Shown here: positions 15,644 through 24,760 of the stretch, in pieces
How positions within the stretch are numbered: position 1 is the stretch's first letter
Layout: the number at the start of each line of letters is the position of its first letter
Assembly: GCA_900313725.1 (NCBI GenBank)
Contig: OMSK01000025.1
Coordinates: 1 to 32,295 of the forward strand
Length of the DNA: 32,295 nucleotides
Direction of reading: 5' to 3'
DNA from: an uncultured Bacillota bacterium
Lineage (GTDB): Bacteria > Bacillota_I > Bacilli_A > RF39 > UBA660
The notes under the pieces: model-generated
Told to the model about the DNA's origin: nothing
Database searches by the model: none
What the model saw: the letters and a program-made list of their open reading frames with translations, nothing else
Translations under genes and position numbers: made by a program

Positions 15644-15672
15644 ATTATATCAAAAAATATAATTATTATCAA
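15644..15672 (-). promoter_or_regulatory. Promoter of tRNA-Leu, overlapping the scpB stop
   Basis: Minus strand TTGATA (15667-15672), 17-base spacer, TATAAT (15644-15649). The -35 box includes bases of the scpB stop codon. Confidence 0.65.
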
Positions 15673-16226
15673 TCAGTTTCTTTATATTTTGAATTAAATA
15701 AATCAACCTCTTCATCCGATACTTCTACTTCTTCTAGTTTAGGTAATTCAGATATATTTGATAATCCAAAATAATCTAAAAATTTATTGGTTACTCCATA
15801 TAAAATAGGTCTTCCAGGAGCTTCACTTCTTCCTTTTTCTTCTATTAAATCTCTAGATACTAATTTTCTAATCATATGACTACTATTAATACCTCTTATT
15901 TCATCTACAGTTATACGTGTTACTGGCTCATTATAAGCAATAATCGCAAGTGTTTCTAATGCTGCTTGACTTAGTTCAGTTTCTTCTATTTCTACAAATT
16001 TTTCATAATATGTTCTATGTTCTTCTTTTGTAGTTAATTTTAAATTATTACCTAATATTTTTAAAGTAATACCTCTGCCTGGGTCAGAATAATCAACAGA
16101 TAATTCACCAACTAATTCTTTTAATTTATCATCATCTATTTCAAGTAGTTCTTTAATCTGATTTAATGAAATTCCTTCTTCTCCTACTACAAATAGTATT
16201 CCCTCTAATACCGCTTTTAAATTCAT
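15669..16226 (-). CDS. scpB: Segregation and condensation protein ScpB
   Basis: ScpB is the winged-helix (kite) subunit of the bacterial SMC condensin complex, acting in chromosome organisation with ScpA and SMC. The 185-residue protein shows the family motifs AVLEGILFVVGEEGIS at the start, LSQAALETLAIIAYNEPVTR in the middle and GRPILYGVTNKFLDYFGL near the end. Its Shine-Dalgarno AGAGGTGA is embedded in the last codons of scpA, only two bases separate the genes, and the two are surely co-translated. Confidence 0.96.
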   Translation of the reverse strand: MNLKAVLEGILFVVGEEGISLNQIKELLEIDDDKLKELVGELSVDYSDPGRGITLKILGNNLKLTTKEEHRTYYEKFVEIEETELSQAALETLAIIAYNEPVTRITVDEIRGINSSHMIRKLVSRDLIEEKGRSEAPGRPILYGVTNKFLDYFGLSNISELPKLEEVEVSDEEVDLFNSKYKETD

Positions 16227-16228
16227 TT

Positions 16229-16945
16229 TTATTCACCTCTTAATGACAAAGATATCTGTTCAAAATTATCTGATTGAACTATTTTTATTTCACCATGTCG
16301 AGCTAGTGATAATATTGATAAAAATGTTACTATTACATAATCTTTTTTATATACATCAAATAGTTCTTCAAAATTCATTTTTTTCTTCTTTTTTAATACA
16401 CTAATTATTTCAGTACTTCTTTGTCTAACAGAATATTCTTTTTTACTTATTTTTGTATTTAATGGTTTTTCTTCTTGTTTTCTAACTAAAAATTTAGAAA
16501 AAGCTTCCATTAATTTATTTAGATCAACATCTCCTAAATCTAATGGTTCATCTTCATTTCGATATTCATTTAAATTATCTTGTGGTTTTGTATAGTAGTT
16601 TTTTCTTTCTTCTTCTAATTTTTCAAATTCATTTGTTACTTCCTTATACATTTTATATTCAAGTAATCTATTTATTAATGTTTCTCTTGGATCTTCTATT
16701 TCTTCTTCCTCTTCTTCTTTTTTTGGTAATAATAGTGAGGATTTTATTTCTATTAATTCTGAAGCCATTATTAGGTATTCACTCGCTACATTTAAATTCA
16801 TTTCTTCTTGTTTTTCAATAAATAATAGATATTGTTTTGTTATTTCATCAATACTAATATTCATAATATCCATATCGTGTGTTTTAATTAAATGAAGTAA
16901 TAAATCCATTGGTCCTTCAAAATCATTAATTGTTACTTGATACAT
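16229..16945 (-). CDS. scpA: Segregation and condensation protein ScpA
   Basis: ScpA is the kleisin that bridges the SMC heads. The N-terminal kleisin helix FEGPMDLLLHLIKTHDMDI, the family motif EYLIMASELIEIKSSLLLP and the C-terminal winged-helix segment VIVTFLSILSLARHGEIKI are all present, with an acidic linker (KKEEEEEEIEDPRE) between. Length 238 residues is normal. AGAGGTGG precedes the ATG. First gene of the scpA-scpB operon. Confidence 0.96.
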   Translation of the reverse strand: MYQVTINDFEGPMDLLLHLIKTHDMDIMNISIDEITKQYLLFIEKQEEMNLNVASEYLIMASELIEIKSSLLLPKKEEEEEEIEDPRETLINRLLEYKMYKEVTNEFEKLEEERKNYYTKPQDNLNEYRNEDEPLDLGDVDLNKLMEAFSKFLVRKQEEKPLNTKISKKEYSVRQRSTEIISVLKKKKKMNFEELFDVYKKDYVIVTFLSILSLARHGEIKIVQSDNFEQISLSLRGE

Positions 16946-16960
16946 ATTACCACCTCTTTA

Positions 16961-16990
16961 ATTATATCATTTTTAACCCTTATTTTTCAA
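16961..16990 (-). promoter_or_regulatory. Promoter of scpA-scpB
   Basis: Minus strand TTGAAA (16985-16990), 18-base spacer, TATAAT (16961-16966). Confidence 0.6.
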
Positions 16991-17019
16991 TATATCAAAA
17001 GAAAAAAGATACTTATGTA

Positions 17020-17301
17020 TCAATTTTCCAATATCCATCTTTCATATCCTCCTACAACATTTGTTACATTAAATCCTCTTTTAATTAATATTTCACATGC
17101 TTTCATACTAGTTATTCCACTTCTACAATATATATAATACATTATATTTTTTCTTAGATATTTATCTGGTTCAATTATTAATTTTTCAAAAGGAATATTT
17201 ATAGCGTTAGGAATATGATTATTATTATAACTTTGATTACTTCTAATATCAATAATATTATTTTTATTTTGTAATTGCTTAACAGAAATACTTGGTATCA
17301 T
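17020..17301 (-). CDS. Stand-alone rhodanese-like domain protein
   Basis: Rhodanese domains carry sulfane sulfur on an active-site Cys. The 93-residue protein is one domain: IIDIRSNQSYNNNHIPNAINIP, then the active-site loop YYIYCRSGITS with Cys59, and a C-terminal VVGGYERW typical of the family. It is cytoplasmic with no signal peptide. The start is the ATG at 17301 after GGTGGTTG; the GTG at 17310 is part of that site. It could act as sulfur relay for ThiI encoded nearby, which lacks its own rhodanese domain, but that is inference from proximity. Confidence 0.88.
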   Translation of the reverse strand: MIPSISVKQLQNKNNIIDIRSNQSYNNNHIPNAINIPFEKLIIEPDKYLRKNIMYYIYCRSGITSMKACEILIKRGFNVTNVVGGYERWILEN

Positions 17302-17366
17302 ATCAACCACCCACTATATTATATGTAATAATTTTTTTATAATAAGTTAGATAGTTTAGAAAAGAA

Positions 17367-17385
17367 AAAACCTATAAAAGGTTTT
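17367..17385 (-). terminator. Terminator of the coupling-protein gene
   Basis: A 7-bp stem (AAAACCT / AGGTTTT) with a five-base loop overlaps the stop codon. T-rich tract on the minus strand. Confidence 0.7.
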
Positions 17386-19876
17386 ATTCATCTGAGAAGA
17401 AATCATCAAAGAATTGATCATCTGTTACATCATCGTAATCATCATAATCATCTTCGTCATCTACTGCACTATTTGAATCTACAACTATATCATCAGTAGT
17501 TTCTACTATATCATTTTCTGTATTTTGTTCAACAGTAGGAATATCAGATATAATTGGTTCTTCTTTTAATTCAGGTTGTACTAAATCTGGTTGCTTTTCT
17601 TCAACAATATTATTTACATCATCAATTATATCATCATTTAATTCTTTACTTTGATTATTAATAACTGGTGTTATAACTGGTTGAACAATTTTTGTTTCTT
17701 CTACTATTGGTTTTGTTTTTTCTATAGTTGATTCTATTTTTGATTTTTCTTCACTAATAATTGAAGCAGGTTTTTCCATAATTGTTTCACTAGTTTTATT
17801 AATATTTTGAATTGGTTTTAATTCAATTTTATTTGGTATTTCTTCTATTTTTGCTTCAACTGGTTTCTTTTCTAAGTTTACTACTACACCTGGAGTTTTA
17901 ATTGAGGTATCATCTTGAATATCCTTTTTATCAATAGTAACCTTACCAGATTTTTGTTTAGCAAGTTCTTCTTTTTCTTTTCTTTCTTCTTCTTCAAGTT
18001 CCGCAATTTTCGCATCAATTCTTTTAACTAAATCATCCATATTAAATCCTGGATTAGGTTTAGGTTCTCTTCTTCCAAACATACTTCCTGGATCAAATCC
18101 ACCTATTCCCATAGGAGGCATATCATTCTTAGAAGAGTTTCCATTTAACATATCATTTATTTTTTTCTCTCTTTGTGCTTCAACAAATGATTTTAAATCA
18201 AATAGTTTAACTTCTTGTTTTTGTCTTTCTGGATAATCAGCTTTTTCTTTTGACATACCCCATTCAATTTTATGATCATATTTTAATTTAGTTTTAAATG
18301 GGCGCATTCTTGATCTTAGAATTAAGGCTTCTTCTTCTTTTAGATTTTGTAAATCAGTTACTGTAACAAGTGGTCTTGAATCTGTTTTGTCATCTTTTTT
18401 AGATTTTACCTCACCACACATTTTACTTATCTCTTCTAGAGCAGCAAGTTCAGTACTTAACAAGTAAATTGTATTACTACAGTTACCTCTAATGGTTTCT
18501 GCTTTTTCTTTTCCATAAACATCATTTAATTGTGAAAAGTTTTGAATAATAAACGATAATCTAATATTTCTTGAACGAGCAGCTGAAACCATAGCATCAA
18601 CATCTGATAATGGTGGCATGTTTGCAAACTCATCCATTAAGAAATTTGTTCTATATTTTAATTTTCCGCCTGGATTTTCTTGAGCAACTCTAACTAATGT
18701 TTCATAACATTGTTTTAAGAAAATTGTAACAAGTGAATGATATGTTTTCTTTTCATCTTGTACAACAATAAATACAGCGGTTTTCTTTCTACCAATATCT
18801 TCCATATCAAAATCACTTCTTGATAACATTTCAGATAATGTATCACGTGATGAGAATAATTGTATTTTTTGATTAAATACTGATAGTATACTTCCTTTTG
18901 TTTCATTTGGAGCAGTTATAGTTGAATTAACTTTTATGCTTTCTGTTGAAGTTGGTGCTTTACCACTAAAATATTCTTTCATATAGTTAGTTCCACCAAG
19001 TCTTTGTTCTCCAACGCTTGCCATATAATTTATACTATTAATATTAACTTCTTCTTCTTTACCATCTTGAAATAATGCCCAAGCAAGACCAGCAAAGTAG
19101 TCAGCTGATGTATTACACCAGAATGGGTCTGCTTTACTACTTTCATCATATAGTATATTTTGTGCTAAATCTTCAAGTAATTCTATTGATTTATCAATAT
19201 TACCTTGTTGATATAATTTGTAAGGAACTGTAAAAGGATTCCAACAATTACCTTTTTCTGGATTACGAAAGTTAAGTATAATTATATTATATCCTCTTTT
19301 TTCTAGTTCCTTAGCAGTACCCTCATATAACTCACCTTTAGGGTCAGTTATAATCATTGATTCTCCTGCTTTAGCCATAACATTAATATAAGGGAATGAT
19401 AATCCTTGTGATTTACCTGATCCAGTAGAACCAATAATCATATTGTGATATGTATTTGTATCAACCCATACCTCTTTACCATTATTATATATAGGAATTC
19501 CACCGCTTTTTATATTATCATCTGTTGGTTTAATAACCATTATTCCATCAGCATGCTTCATTTCTTTATCTTTACACCATCTAGAATATCCTTTTTCCTC
19601 TTTTTTACCAACAGCTACACCTACACCTTTTTCTCTTTCAAAGAAATAAGATGAAACACTTGTAAACGCTATAATAATAACAACTAAATATAAAATAATA
19701 GCTAAAATAATATTTTCTGAACTAAATATCGGAATTGGATTTAAACCATGTACTGTTCCATCTTTTAGAATAGACATTGCATTTAATACTCCAATTGATA
19801 CTATATAAAAGCAAAAAATTGAAAATAATATAAACATTATAATATCTTTTGCTTCTGCTCTAAATTTAAGTTTCAT
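17384..19876 (-). CDS. virD4: VirD4/TraG-type type IV secretion coupling ATPase
   Basis: Coupling proteins are hexameric membrane ATPases that recruit substrate to a type IV secretion channel. Two membrane helices (about 11-34 and 56-78) are followed by Walker A GSTGSGKS (149-156), the family motif IITDPKGELYE (175-185), Walker B FLMDEFANMPPL (412-422) and the sensor-like QNFSQLNDVYG. From about residue 560 the sequence becomes a long low-complexity Lys/Glu/Pro/Ile tail ending in a very acidic stretch: 15 of the last 25 residues are Asp or Glu. The start at 19876 follows GGAGGT. The gene has its own promoter and is the last gene of the secretion island. No relaxase adjoins it. Confidence 0.93.
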   Translation of the reverse strand: MKLKFRAEAKDIIMFILFSIFCFYIVSIGVLNAMSILKDGTVHGLNPIPIFSSENIILAIILYLVVIIIAFTSVSSYFFEREKGVGVAVGKKEEKGYSRWCKDKEMKHADGIMVIKPTDDNIKSGGIPIYNNGKEVWVDTNTYHNMIIGSTGSGKSQGLSFPYINVMAKAGESMIITDPKGELYEGTAKELEKRGYNIIILNFRNPEKGNCWNPFTVPYKLYQQGNIDKSIELLEDLAQNILYDESSKADPFWCNTSADYFAGLAWALFQDGKEEEVNINSINYMASVGEQRLGGTNYMKEYFSGKAPTSTESIKVNSTITAPNETKGSILSVFNQKIQLFSSRDTLSEMLSRSDFDMEDIGRKKTAVFIVVQDEKKTYHSLVTIFLKQCYETLVRVAQENPGGKLKYRTNFLMDEFANMPPLSDVDAMVSAARSRNIRLSFIIQNFSQLNDVYGKEKAETIRGNCSNTIYLLSTELAALEEISKMCGEVKSKKDDKTDSRPLVTVTDLQNLKEEEALILRSRMRPFKTKLKYDHKIEWGMSKEKADYPERQKQEVKLFDLKSFVEAQREKKINDMLNGNSSKNDMPPMGIGGFDPGSMFGRREPKPNPGFNMDDLVKRIDAKIAELEEEERKEKEELAKQKSGKVTIDKKDIQDDTSIKTPGVVVNLEKKPVEAKIEEIPNKIELKPIQNINKTSETIMEKPASIISEEKSKIESTIEKTKPIVEETKIVQPVITPVINNQSKELNDDIIDDVNNIVEEKQPDLVQPELKEEPIISDIPTVEQNTENDIVETTDDIVVDSNSAVDDEDDYDDYDDVTDDQFFDDFFSDE

Positions 19877-19900
19877 AAGATACCTCCTAGGACTAAATAA

Positions 19901-19909
19901 ATTATACCA
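19901..19909 (-). promoter_or_regulatory. Extended -10 promoter of virD4
   Basis: Minus strand TGGTATAAT, an extended -10 element 24 bases before the ATG. The -35 region (TACTTA at 17 bases) is poor. It follows directly after the terminator of the preceding operon. Confidence 0.55.
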
Positions 19910-19944
19910 TAAAATTAATAAAATAAGTATATATAATGATAAAA

Positions 19945-19967
19945 AAAGATTACAATTTGTAATCTTT
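19945..19967 (-). terminator. Terminator of the T4SS operon
   Basis: A 10-bp stem (AAAGATTACA / TGTAATCTTT) with a three-base loop and seven T on the minus strand, just after the lipoprotein gene and before virD4. Confidence 0.8.
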
Positions 19968-19970
19968 ATA

Positions 19971-20696
19971 TTATATTTTATTTCTTTTAGCATTTAGTCC
20001 CATAGCATATATTATTACTACTACTACGGCACCTGCTAATCCTCCTAAAAAGATAAATAAATATATGAAGTTAATTGATGATTTTTTCTTCTTTTTTTCT
20101 TTTTTAGGTTCTTCATATTTGGTTTTATCTTTTTCTACTTTAAATTCAATAACTTTTTCCTCTGTATCTTTTGTAAGAATCCAAGTATAAGTATCATTAT
20201 CAACTTTATCTGCATTACTGCTTATAACTTTATTTTCAAATTTTATATTAATATTTATTTGATCAACAAATCCTTCATCAGCAATACCACTTAAATCATA
20301 GAATAAGCCAGATTGATTATACACCCCATTTGTTTTGAATGAATAATAATCATCTGTATCCTCAATATCAGCACCATTAAACATCATTCGAAAATATAAG
20401 AAACTAGTAAATTCACTAACACTTTTATTCTTACTTTTTAAAGTAACAACAACATTATCTGAATTATATTTTGCTGAAGAACTAAATTTATTTGTTTTCA
20501 ATATATCCTTATATGATTGTAGTGCACTTTCAGTTGATTCCTTTACTGTATATCCTGAATCTTCTATTGTTTTATTTGGAATAGTAAATTTAACATTTTC
20601 ATTTATTCTATTATCATACCTAAATGTTATGTTATAGTCTATTGTACAACCAGAAAAAAGTAAGAGAAAACAAATTGCAATAAATATTTTTTTCAT
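19971..20696 (-). CDS. Lipoprotein with C-terminal membrane anchor (LppM-like layout), T4SS operon
   Basis: The protein has an N-terminal lipobox (LLLFSGC, Cys17) and a C-terminal transmembrane helix (about 210-232) preceded by a Lys/Glu stretch (KYEEPKKEKKKKKSS) and followed by a short basic cytoplasmic end. The extracellular ~190 residues are therefore held at both ends. The opening IDYNITFRYDNRINENVKFT looks like the beta-rich start of LppM/DUF3153-type lipoproteins. The specific family is not certain. AAGGAGG precedes the ATG. It lies nine bases after the wall hydrolase gene and ends the operon, which suggests a surface or channel-assembly role in the secretion machine. Confidence 0.75.
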   Translation of the reverse strand: MKKIFIAICFLLLFSGCTIDYNITFRYDNRINENVKFTIPNKTIEDSGYTVKESTESALQSYKDILKTNKFSSSAKYNSDNVVVTLKSKNKSVSEFTSFLYFRMMFNGADIEDTDDYYSFKTNGVYNQSGLFYDLSGIADEGFVDQININIKFENKVISSNADKVDNDTYTWILTKDTEEKVIEFKVEKDKTKYEEPKKEKKKKKSSINFIYLFIFLGGLAGAVVVVIIYAMGLNAKRNKI

Positions 20697-20705
20697 ATTT
20701 CCTCC

Positions 20706-22952
20706 TTATTTTTTTGAATATGCGATTGCCATTACAAAGAAGTCAGAATCTGTATAATTTGCTTTTGATTGTTGTAAAATACTTGCTCTTTGGCTCTTAT
20801 ATATATTAAATATTTCATCTATTGTATGTAATCCAGTATTACTACTTCTTGACGGATCATTTAATTTTATTTTATTATCCTTCATACCTACAAGTGCTAC
20901 AAAATGATCTGGCACTAATAGTATTACTGATTTACCATTTTCTAAAGCATTTTTTATCTTAGTTTTCTTTTCTGAAATACTTAATGATGAATCTCTTGGG
21001 AATAATTGTTCTGCATTTAAATTATATTTACTTAATACCGAACTATTAACTAATGCTGCATCAGATACCGCTCCACCAGATGGATTATATGAATATTTAG
21101 ATACATAATCAACTACATTTGATGGATTAATGCTTTTATCATTGTTAATTCCAGAAGCTATCATTGCAAATGATGTATATCCACAACCAGAAGAAGAAAT
21201 AGTACTACTTGTTGAACATACTCCTTGTGTATAATCAGCACTATCACAAATCTTCTTATTTGCCCATCTCGAATCATATTGTGAATAATATGGGAAGGAT
21301 TCTATATTTGCAGCTTTTTTACATACTTTAGCATTATTAAATGGTGATGAATTTGTTATTATTTGCTTTAACACTGGTAATGGATCTATATATCCACTTG
21401 GTGTTTCCAAACCAAAATGTAAGTGAGGTCCAGTACTATTTCCGGTATTACCAGAATATCCTATTAATTGACCACCAGTTACTTTTTCACCAACTTTGGC
21501 TATAGGTTGTGACATATGATAGTATCTTGAGGTATAATCTACTGTTCCATCTCCATCTAAATCATGAGTGACTATAACAGCAAGTCCTCCAGTACCATAC
21601 CAACCAGAAAGAGTAACTGTTCCATCAAATATACTATATATTTCAGTTCCTGTTGATACAGGTATATCTACTCCTCTATGGAAACTTCCCCATCTTGGAC
21701 CAAATGGTGATGAAATAGGAATTTCTGTACCAGATATAGTTACAGGTAAAGATGCTTTACATGAACCACTTCCATTGCCTGAAGATGTACATGTTAATGT
21801 TGATACCTTCGCATTAGGATAAGTTTCTGCTAACATTTCTTGATATGTTTTACCTTGACGTGCTTGTGCATTCCAACGATCTTGTTCTATACTTGTATAA
21901 GTAGCATAATATATATTATTACTATCTGTAATAAGTACTTTATCTTTTATTTCTTCTACAGCTTGTCTTATATAACTTTCTTGGGCTAATGGTGGTTTTT
22001 TCCATGCTTTTGATGAATTATAACCTGAATGGACTGTTCTACCAGCTGTTCTTGAATCACTCCAACATCCTTTATCAGGATCACAATATACCTGATCGCT
22101 AGTACAGTTTCTTATATTAAGAATTTTTTGTCCGTTTTCTTCTGTTATTTTTAAACCTACAACATATCCCATTGCATCAGGTCTTCTTAATGCATAGCTT
22201 TTTGCAGCTATGGCTTCAGCTTTAATTCCTTCTGCAGGACCACCTTCATTTTCGGCATATGCTACACCTAAAACATATTTATCAAAATCAATAATATCCT
22301 CACCAGGTATTGGTGTATTACCACCACATTCTAATAATCTTACTTTTAAATTACTTATTTCTTCACCATTTAAAACATAGTTACATACACCTATTTGTTC
22401 GTTACCACTATCACCTGAGCCTGCATCATATGCAGCCCATAAAATTGGTATTAATAGAATCAATATTACTAATAATACTCCTGCCCAAAAGAAGGGAGCA
22501 GTTGCAGGGTTAAGTGCTAATGCTTTTATCACCGTTGTAAATCCTTTTGCCACTGCTTTACCTGCTTTTTTAGCAGTATCTTTAGTAGCATCCCCAGCTT
22601 TTTTTGTAACATTTTTTCCTGTTTTTTTTAATTTATCTAACGGATTTAACTTCGTATTCTGTTTTTCTACATTTTTATTATTTTCTAAATTATTTTCTTC
22701 ATTATTAGAAGAAGTTGAATTTCTTAATTCAACTTTTTTTCCTAATGTATTTGCGTTTCTTTGTTTTAATCTATTTGTGGCATTTTGATTATGATTAACA
22801 TTATTACGTTGTTGTCTAATTTGATCAGTCTTAGTTTTAATTTGATTTTTTAAAAATTCTTGCTTTAAATTTTTATTATTATTAAAGCTACTAGAATCAT
22901 AATTTTCTAATTCCACTAGTTCTTCTAATTTTTCATCAAATTCATTATTCAA
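20706..22952 (-). CDS. Triple cell-wall hydrolase: SpoIID-like + M23 peptidase + C39-like peptidase (T4SS VirB1 equivalent)
   Basis: A 748-residue membrane-anchored protein. A charged cytoplasmic N-terminus (1-150) with a Lys/Ala-rich amphipathic part leads to one helix (153-174). Outside are three enzyme domains. A SpoIID-like transglycosylase (about 222-380) contains YVLGVAYAENEG with candidate catalytic Glu234, then EAIAAKSYAL. An M23 zinc endopeptidase (about 412-525) has ligands H425 and D429 and the HLH pair at 510/512, with H479 also conserved. A C39-like papain-fold domain (about 553-745) has Cys590 (SSGCGYTSFAMI), His683 and Asp699. It presumably cuts a path through peptidoglycan for the secretion channel. 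GGTGGTGG precedes the start. It lies between VirB4 and the lipoprotein in the operon. Confidence 0.9.
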   Translation of the reverse strand: MNNEFDEKLEELVELENYDSSSFNNNKNLKQEFLKNQIKTKTDQIRQQRNNVNHNQNATNRLKQRNANTLGKKVELRNSTSSNNEENNLENNKNVEKQNTKLNPLDKLKKTGKNVTKKAGDATKDTAKKAGKAVAKGFTTVIKALALNPATAPFFWAGVLLVILILLIPILWAAYDAGSGDSGNEQIGVCNYVLNGEEISNLKVRLLECGGNTPIPGEDIIDFDKYVLGVAYAENEGGPAEGIKAEAIAAKSYALRRPDAMGYVVGLKITEENGQKILNIRNCTSDQVYCDPDKGCWSDSRTAGRTVHSGYNSSKAWKKPPLAQESYIRQAVEEIKDKVLITDSNNIYYATYTSIEQDRWNAQARQGKTYQEMLAETYPNAKVSTLTCTSSGNGSGSCKASLPVTISGTEIPISSPFGPRWGSFHRGVDIPVSTGTEIYSIFDGTVTLSGWYGTGGLAVIVTHDLDGDGTVDYTSRYYHMSQPIAKVGEKVTGGQLIGYSGNTGNSTGPHLHFGLETPSGYIDPLPVLKQIITNSSPFNNAKVCKKAANIESFPYYSQYDSRWANKKICDSADYTQGVCSTSSTISSSGCGYTSFAMIASGINNDKSINPSNVVDYVSKYSYNPSGGAVSDAALVNSSVLSKYNLNAEQLFPRDSSLSISEKKTKIKNALENGKSVILLVPDHFVALVGMKDNKIKLNDPSRSSNTGLHTIDEIFNIYKSQRASILQQSKANYTDSDFFVMAIAYSKK

Positions 22953-22972
22953 AATACCACCACCAGACTATT

Positions 22973-24760
22973 TTATAATCCTCCGCCACTTCCCATTGAA
23001 TCTAATTCTTGTTCAGTAGCAATTACTTCTATTTGCATTCTTCTACTACCACAGACAAATAATGCTTCACCTTGATTGTAGTGTTTAATGCTTTCTTTTT
23101 CATTATCATTTAAATCAATTAATTTTGATAAATCTTCAACAGCTTGTTTTTTAAGACCCATAACTAAGTAATAAGAAGCATTATCAAATATTGCCTTTCC
23201 TTGAGTTATAACATTTGGATCACTAAAATCACTAGGTTGTTGTGTAATTATTATTGTACCAGTATTATATTTTCTTGCACGTCTTTGAATTTGTGCTAAG
23301 AAATCTGCACCTAAAGTATTATTACCAGATAATAATACGTGTGCTTCATCAACTGCTAAAACAGTATCTATACGTCTATCTAATGTAAGTCCCCATGCAT
23401 ATTTTAATATATTAAAGAATAATGCATTTCTTATATTAGCATCAGCATTCATTAATTCTCTTATATTAAATACAATAAATTTACTACGTGGTTCAATTGT
23501 AGTATGACCATCAAAATAATATTTTAATTCTTTTGTAATTGGTCTTATTTTCATTTCTAAGATTTCCATAATATCTCTTTCATGAGTTTTTTCAGTCATA
23601 GATGCTAGTCTACCTCTAATAGTCGCATAAACATCTTTAAATGTTGGATAATCTCTTGAAGTAAATTTTGTAAAATCTGATTCAAAATTAATTCCAAATC
23701 TTCTATATGTTTCAGTTACTATTTCAGTAAATAGATTTAATACATCTTCAGTTATTGATGGATCATAGTATTTCATAAATGCTTTTATAGTTTGAAGAGT
23801 TCTTGTAAATACTGTATAACCAAGACCAGCTTGAGCTTCATCTTCATCAGCATCTAATACAACTTCAAGTGGATTTATCATTCCATAATCTCCACCTTTA
23901 CCTAAGTCAATAAAGTCTCCACCATATCTTCTAACCATACCTTCAGTTTCACCTTCAGGGTCAATTGCTACTAATTGACAACCATTTCTAATATGTGTTC
24001 TAAACATTATCTTTTCAGCAGTTGATTTACCTGAACCAGATGTACCTAGAATAATCATATTAGCGTTATTTCTATTATGTTCTTTTCTTATTTTATATAA
24101 GAATTGATTAAATAGAATTACACCACCTGAGAAATCAACACCTAATAATGTAGATAGTCCAGGATCTTTTATACTATCAAATATAAATGGATACATAGCT
24201 GCAATTGTAGGAGATGGTATTGGAATACCTATTCTACTTTCAATTTCTTGATCATCATATATTGGTAATATTGATTTAAATACATTTTCTTGTTCAAAAC
24301 GTAGAGGATATGCTCTCATTTGCATAGCTTCTAAGTAATTTCTTACTTGCATTTTTTTAGTATTTAATTCTTCTTCTGAATTAGCAGTTATCATAATATG
24401 CATTTGAAAATCAAATATTTTTGCTTGTGATGCTGCTAATTGAGAAATAAATACTTCTAATGATTCATAATCTTGTCTTATTTTTTCTTGATAAGTTAAA
24501 TCTTTTTCATTTTGATATCTTTCTTTTAAAGAAGCAACTTCTTTGTTTAACATTTTTCTAAGGATTGTAAATTCAACAGGAATATGTTTAATTACCACTT
24601 TAATACCAGACATACTTGTTAAATTAGATAAATACCCTGCTGTTACAATTCTAGGATAAGATATAACTGTTAAAATTGTTGCATACTTATCACTTATAAT
24701 AAAACTACTTGGTTTAAATTCAAGGCCTTTTGGAGCTATTTGTGATTTTATATTTGTCAT
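22973..24760 (-). CDS. virB4: VirB4-type type IV secretion ATPase
   Basis: VirB4 is the conserved energising ATPase at the cytoplasmic base of type IV secretion systems. Walker A ILGTSGSGKST spans residues 237-247; VAIDPEGE follows at about 264-271, and Walker B TVLAVDEAH lies around 466-474, with IITQQPSDF as the sensor region. Residues 1-210 are the domain preceding the ATPase (IAPKGLEF at the start). At 595 residues it is shorter than one-piece VirB4 proteins (~750-850); the missing N-terminal portion appears to be the separate 185-residue protein encoded immediately upstream. The two overlap by four bases (ATGA), with GGAGGTG upstream of this ATG. Confidence 0.94.
   Translation of the reverse strand: MTNIKSQIAPKGLEFKPSSFIISDKYATILTVISYPRIVTAGYLSNLTSMSGIKVVIKHIPVEFTILRKMLNKEVASLKERYQNEKDLTYQEKIRQDYESLEVFISQLAASQAKIFDFQMHIMITANSEEELNTKKMQVRNYLEAMQMRAYPLRFEQENVFKSILPIYDDQEIESRIGIPIPSPTIAAMYPFIFDSIKDPGLSTLLGVDFSGGVILFNQFLYKIRKEHNRNNANMIILGTSGSGKSTAEKIMFRTHIRNGCQLVAIDPEGETEGMVRRYGGDFIDLGKGGDYGMINPLEVVLDADEDEAQAGLGYTVFTRTLQTIKAFMKYYDPSITEDVLNLFTEIVTETYRRFGINFESDFTKFTSRDYPTFKDVYATIRGRLASMTEKTHERDIMEILEMKIRPITKELKYYFDGHTTIEPRSKFIVFNIRELMNADANIRNALFFNILKYAWGLTLDRRIDTVLAVDEAHVLLSGNNTLGADFLAQIQRRARKYNTGTIIITQQPSDFSDPNVITQGKAIFDNASYYLVMGLKKQAVEDLSKLIDLNDNEKESIKHYNQGEALFVCGSRRMQIEVIATEQELDSMGSGGGL

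Noticed and set aside
17008-17021. Short GATAC/GTATC hairpin at the rhodanese stop as a terminator
   Set aside because: The stem is only 5 bp; a T-run follows, but the case is too weak to annotate firmly.
15548-19876. tRNA-Leu close to T4SS genes as an integration site of a conjugative element
   Set aside because: No integrase, no repeat of the tRNA 3' end on the far side in the window, and scpB, scpA and the rhodanese lie between the tRNA and virD4.
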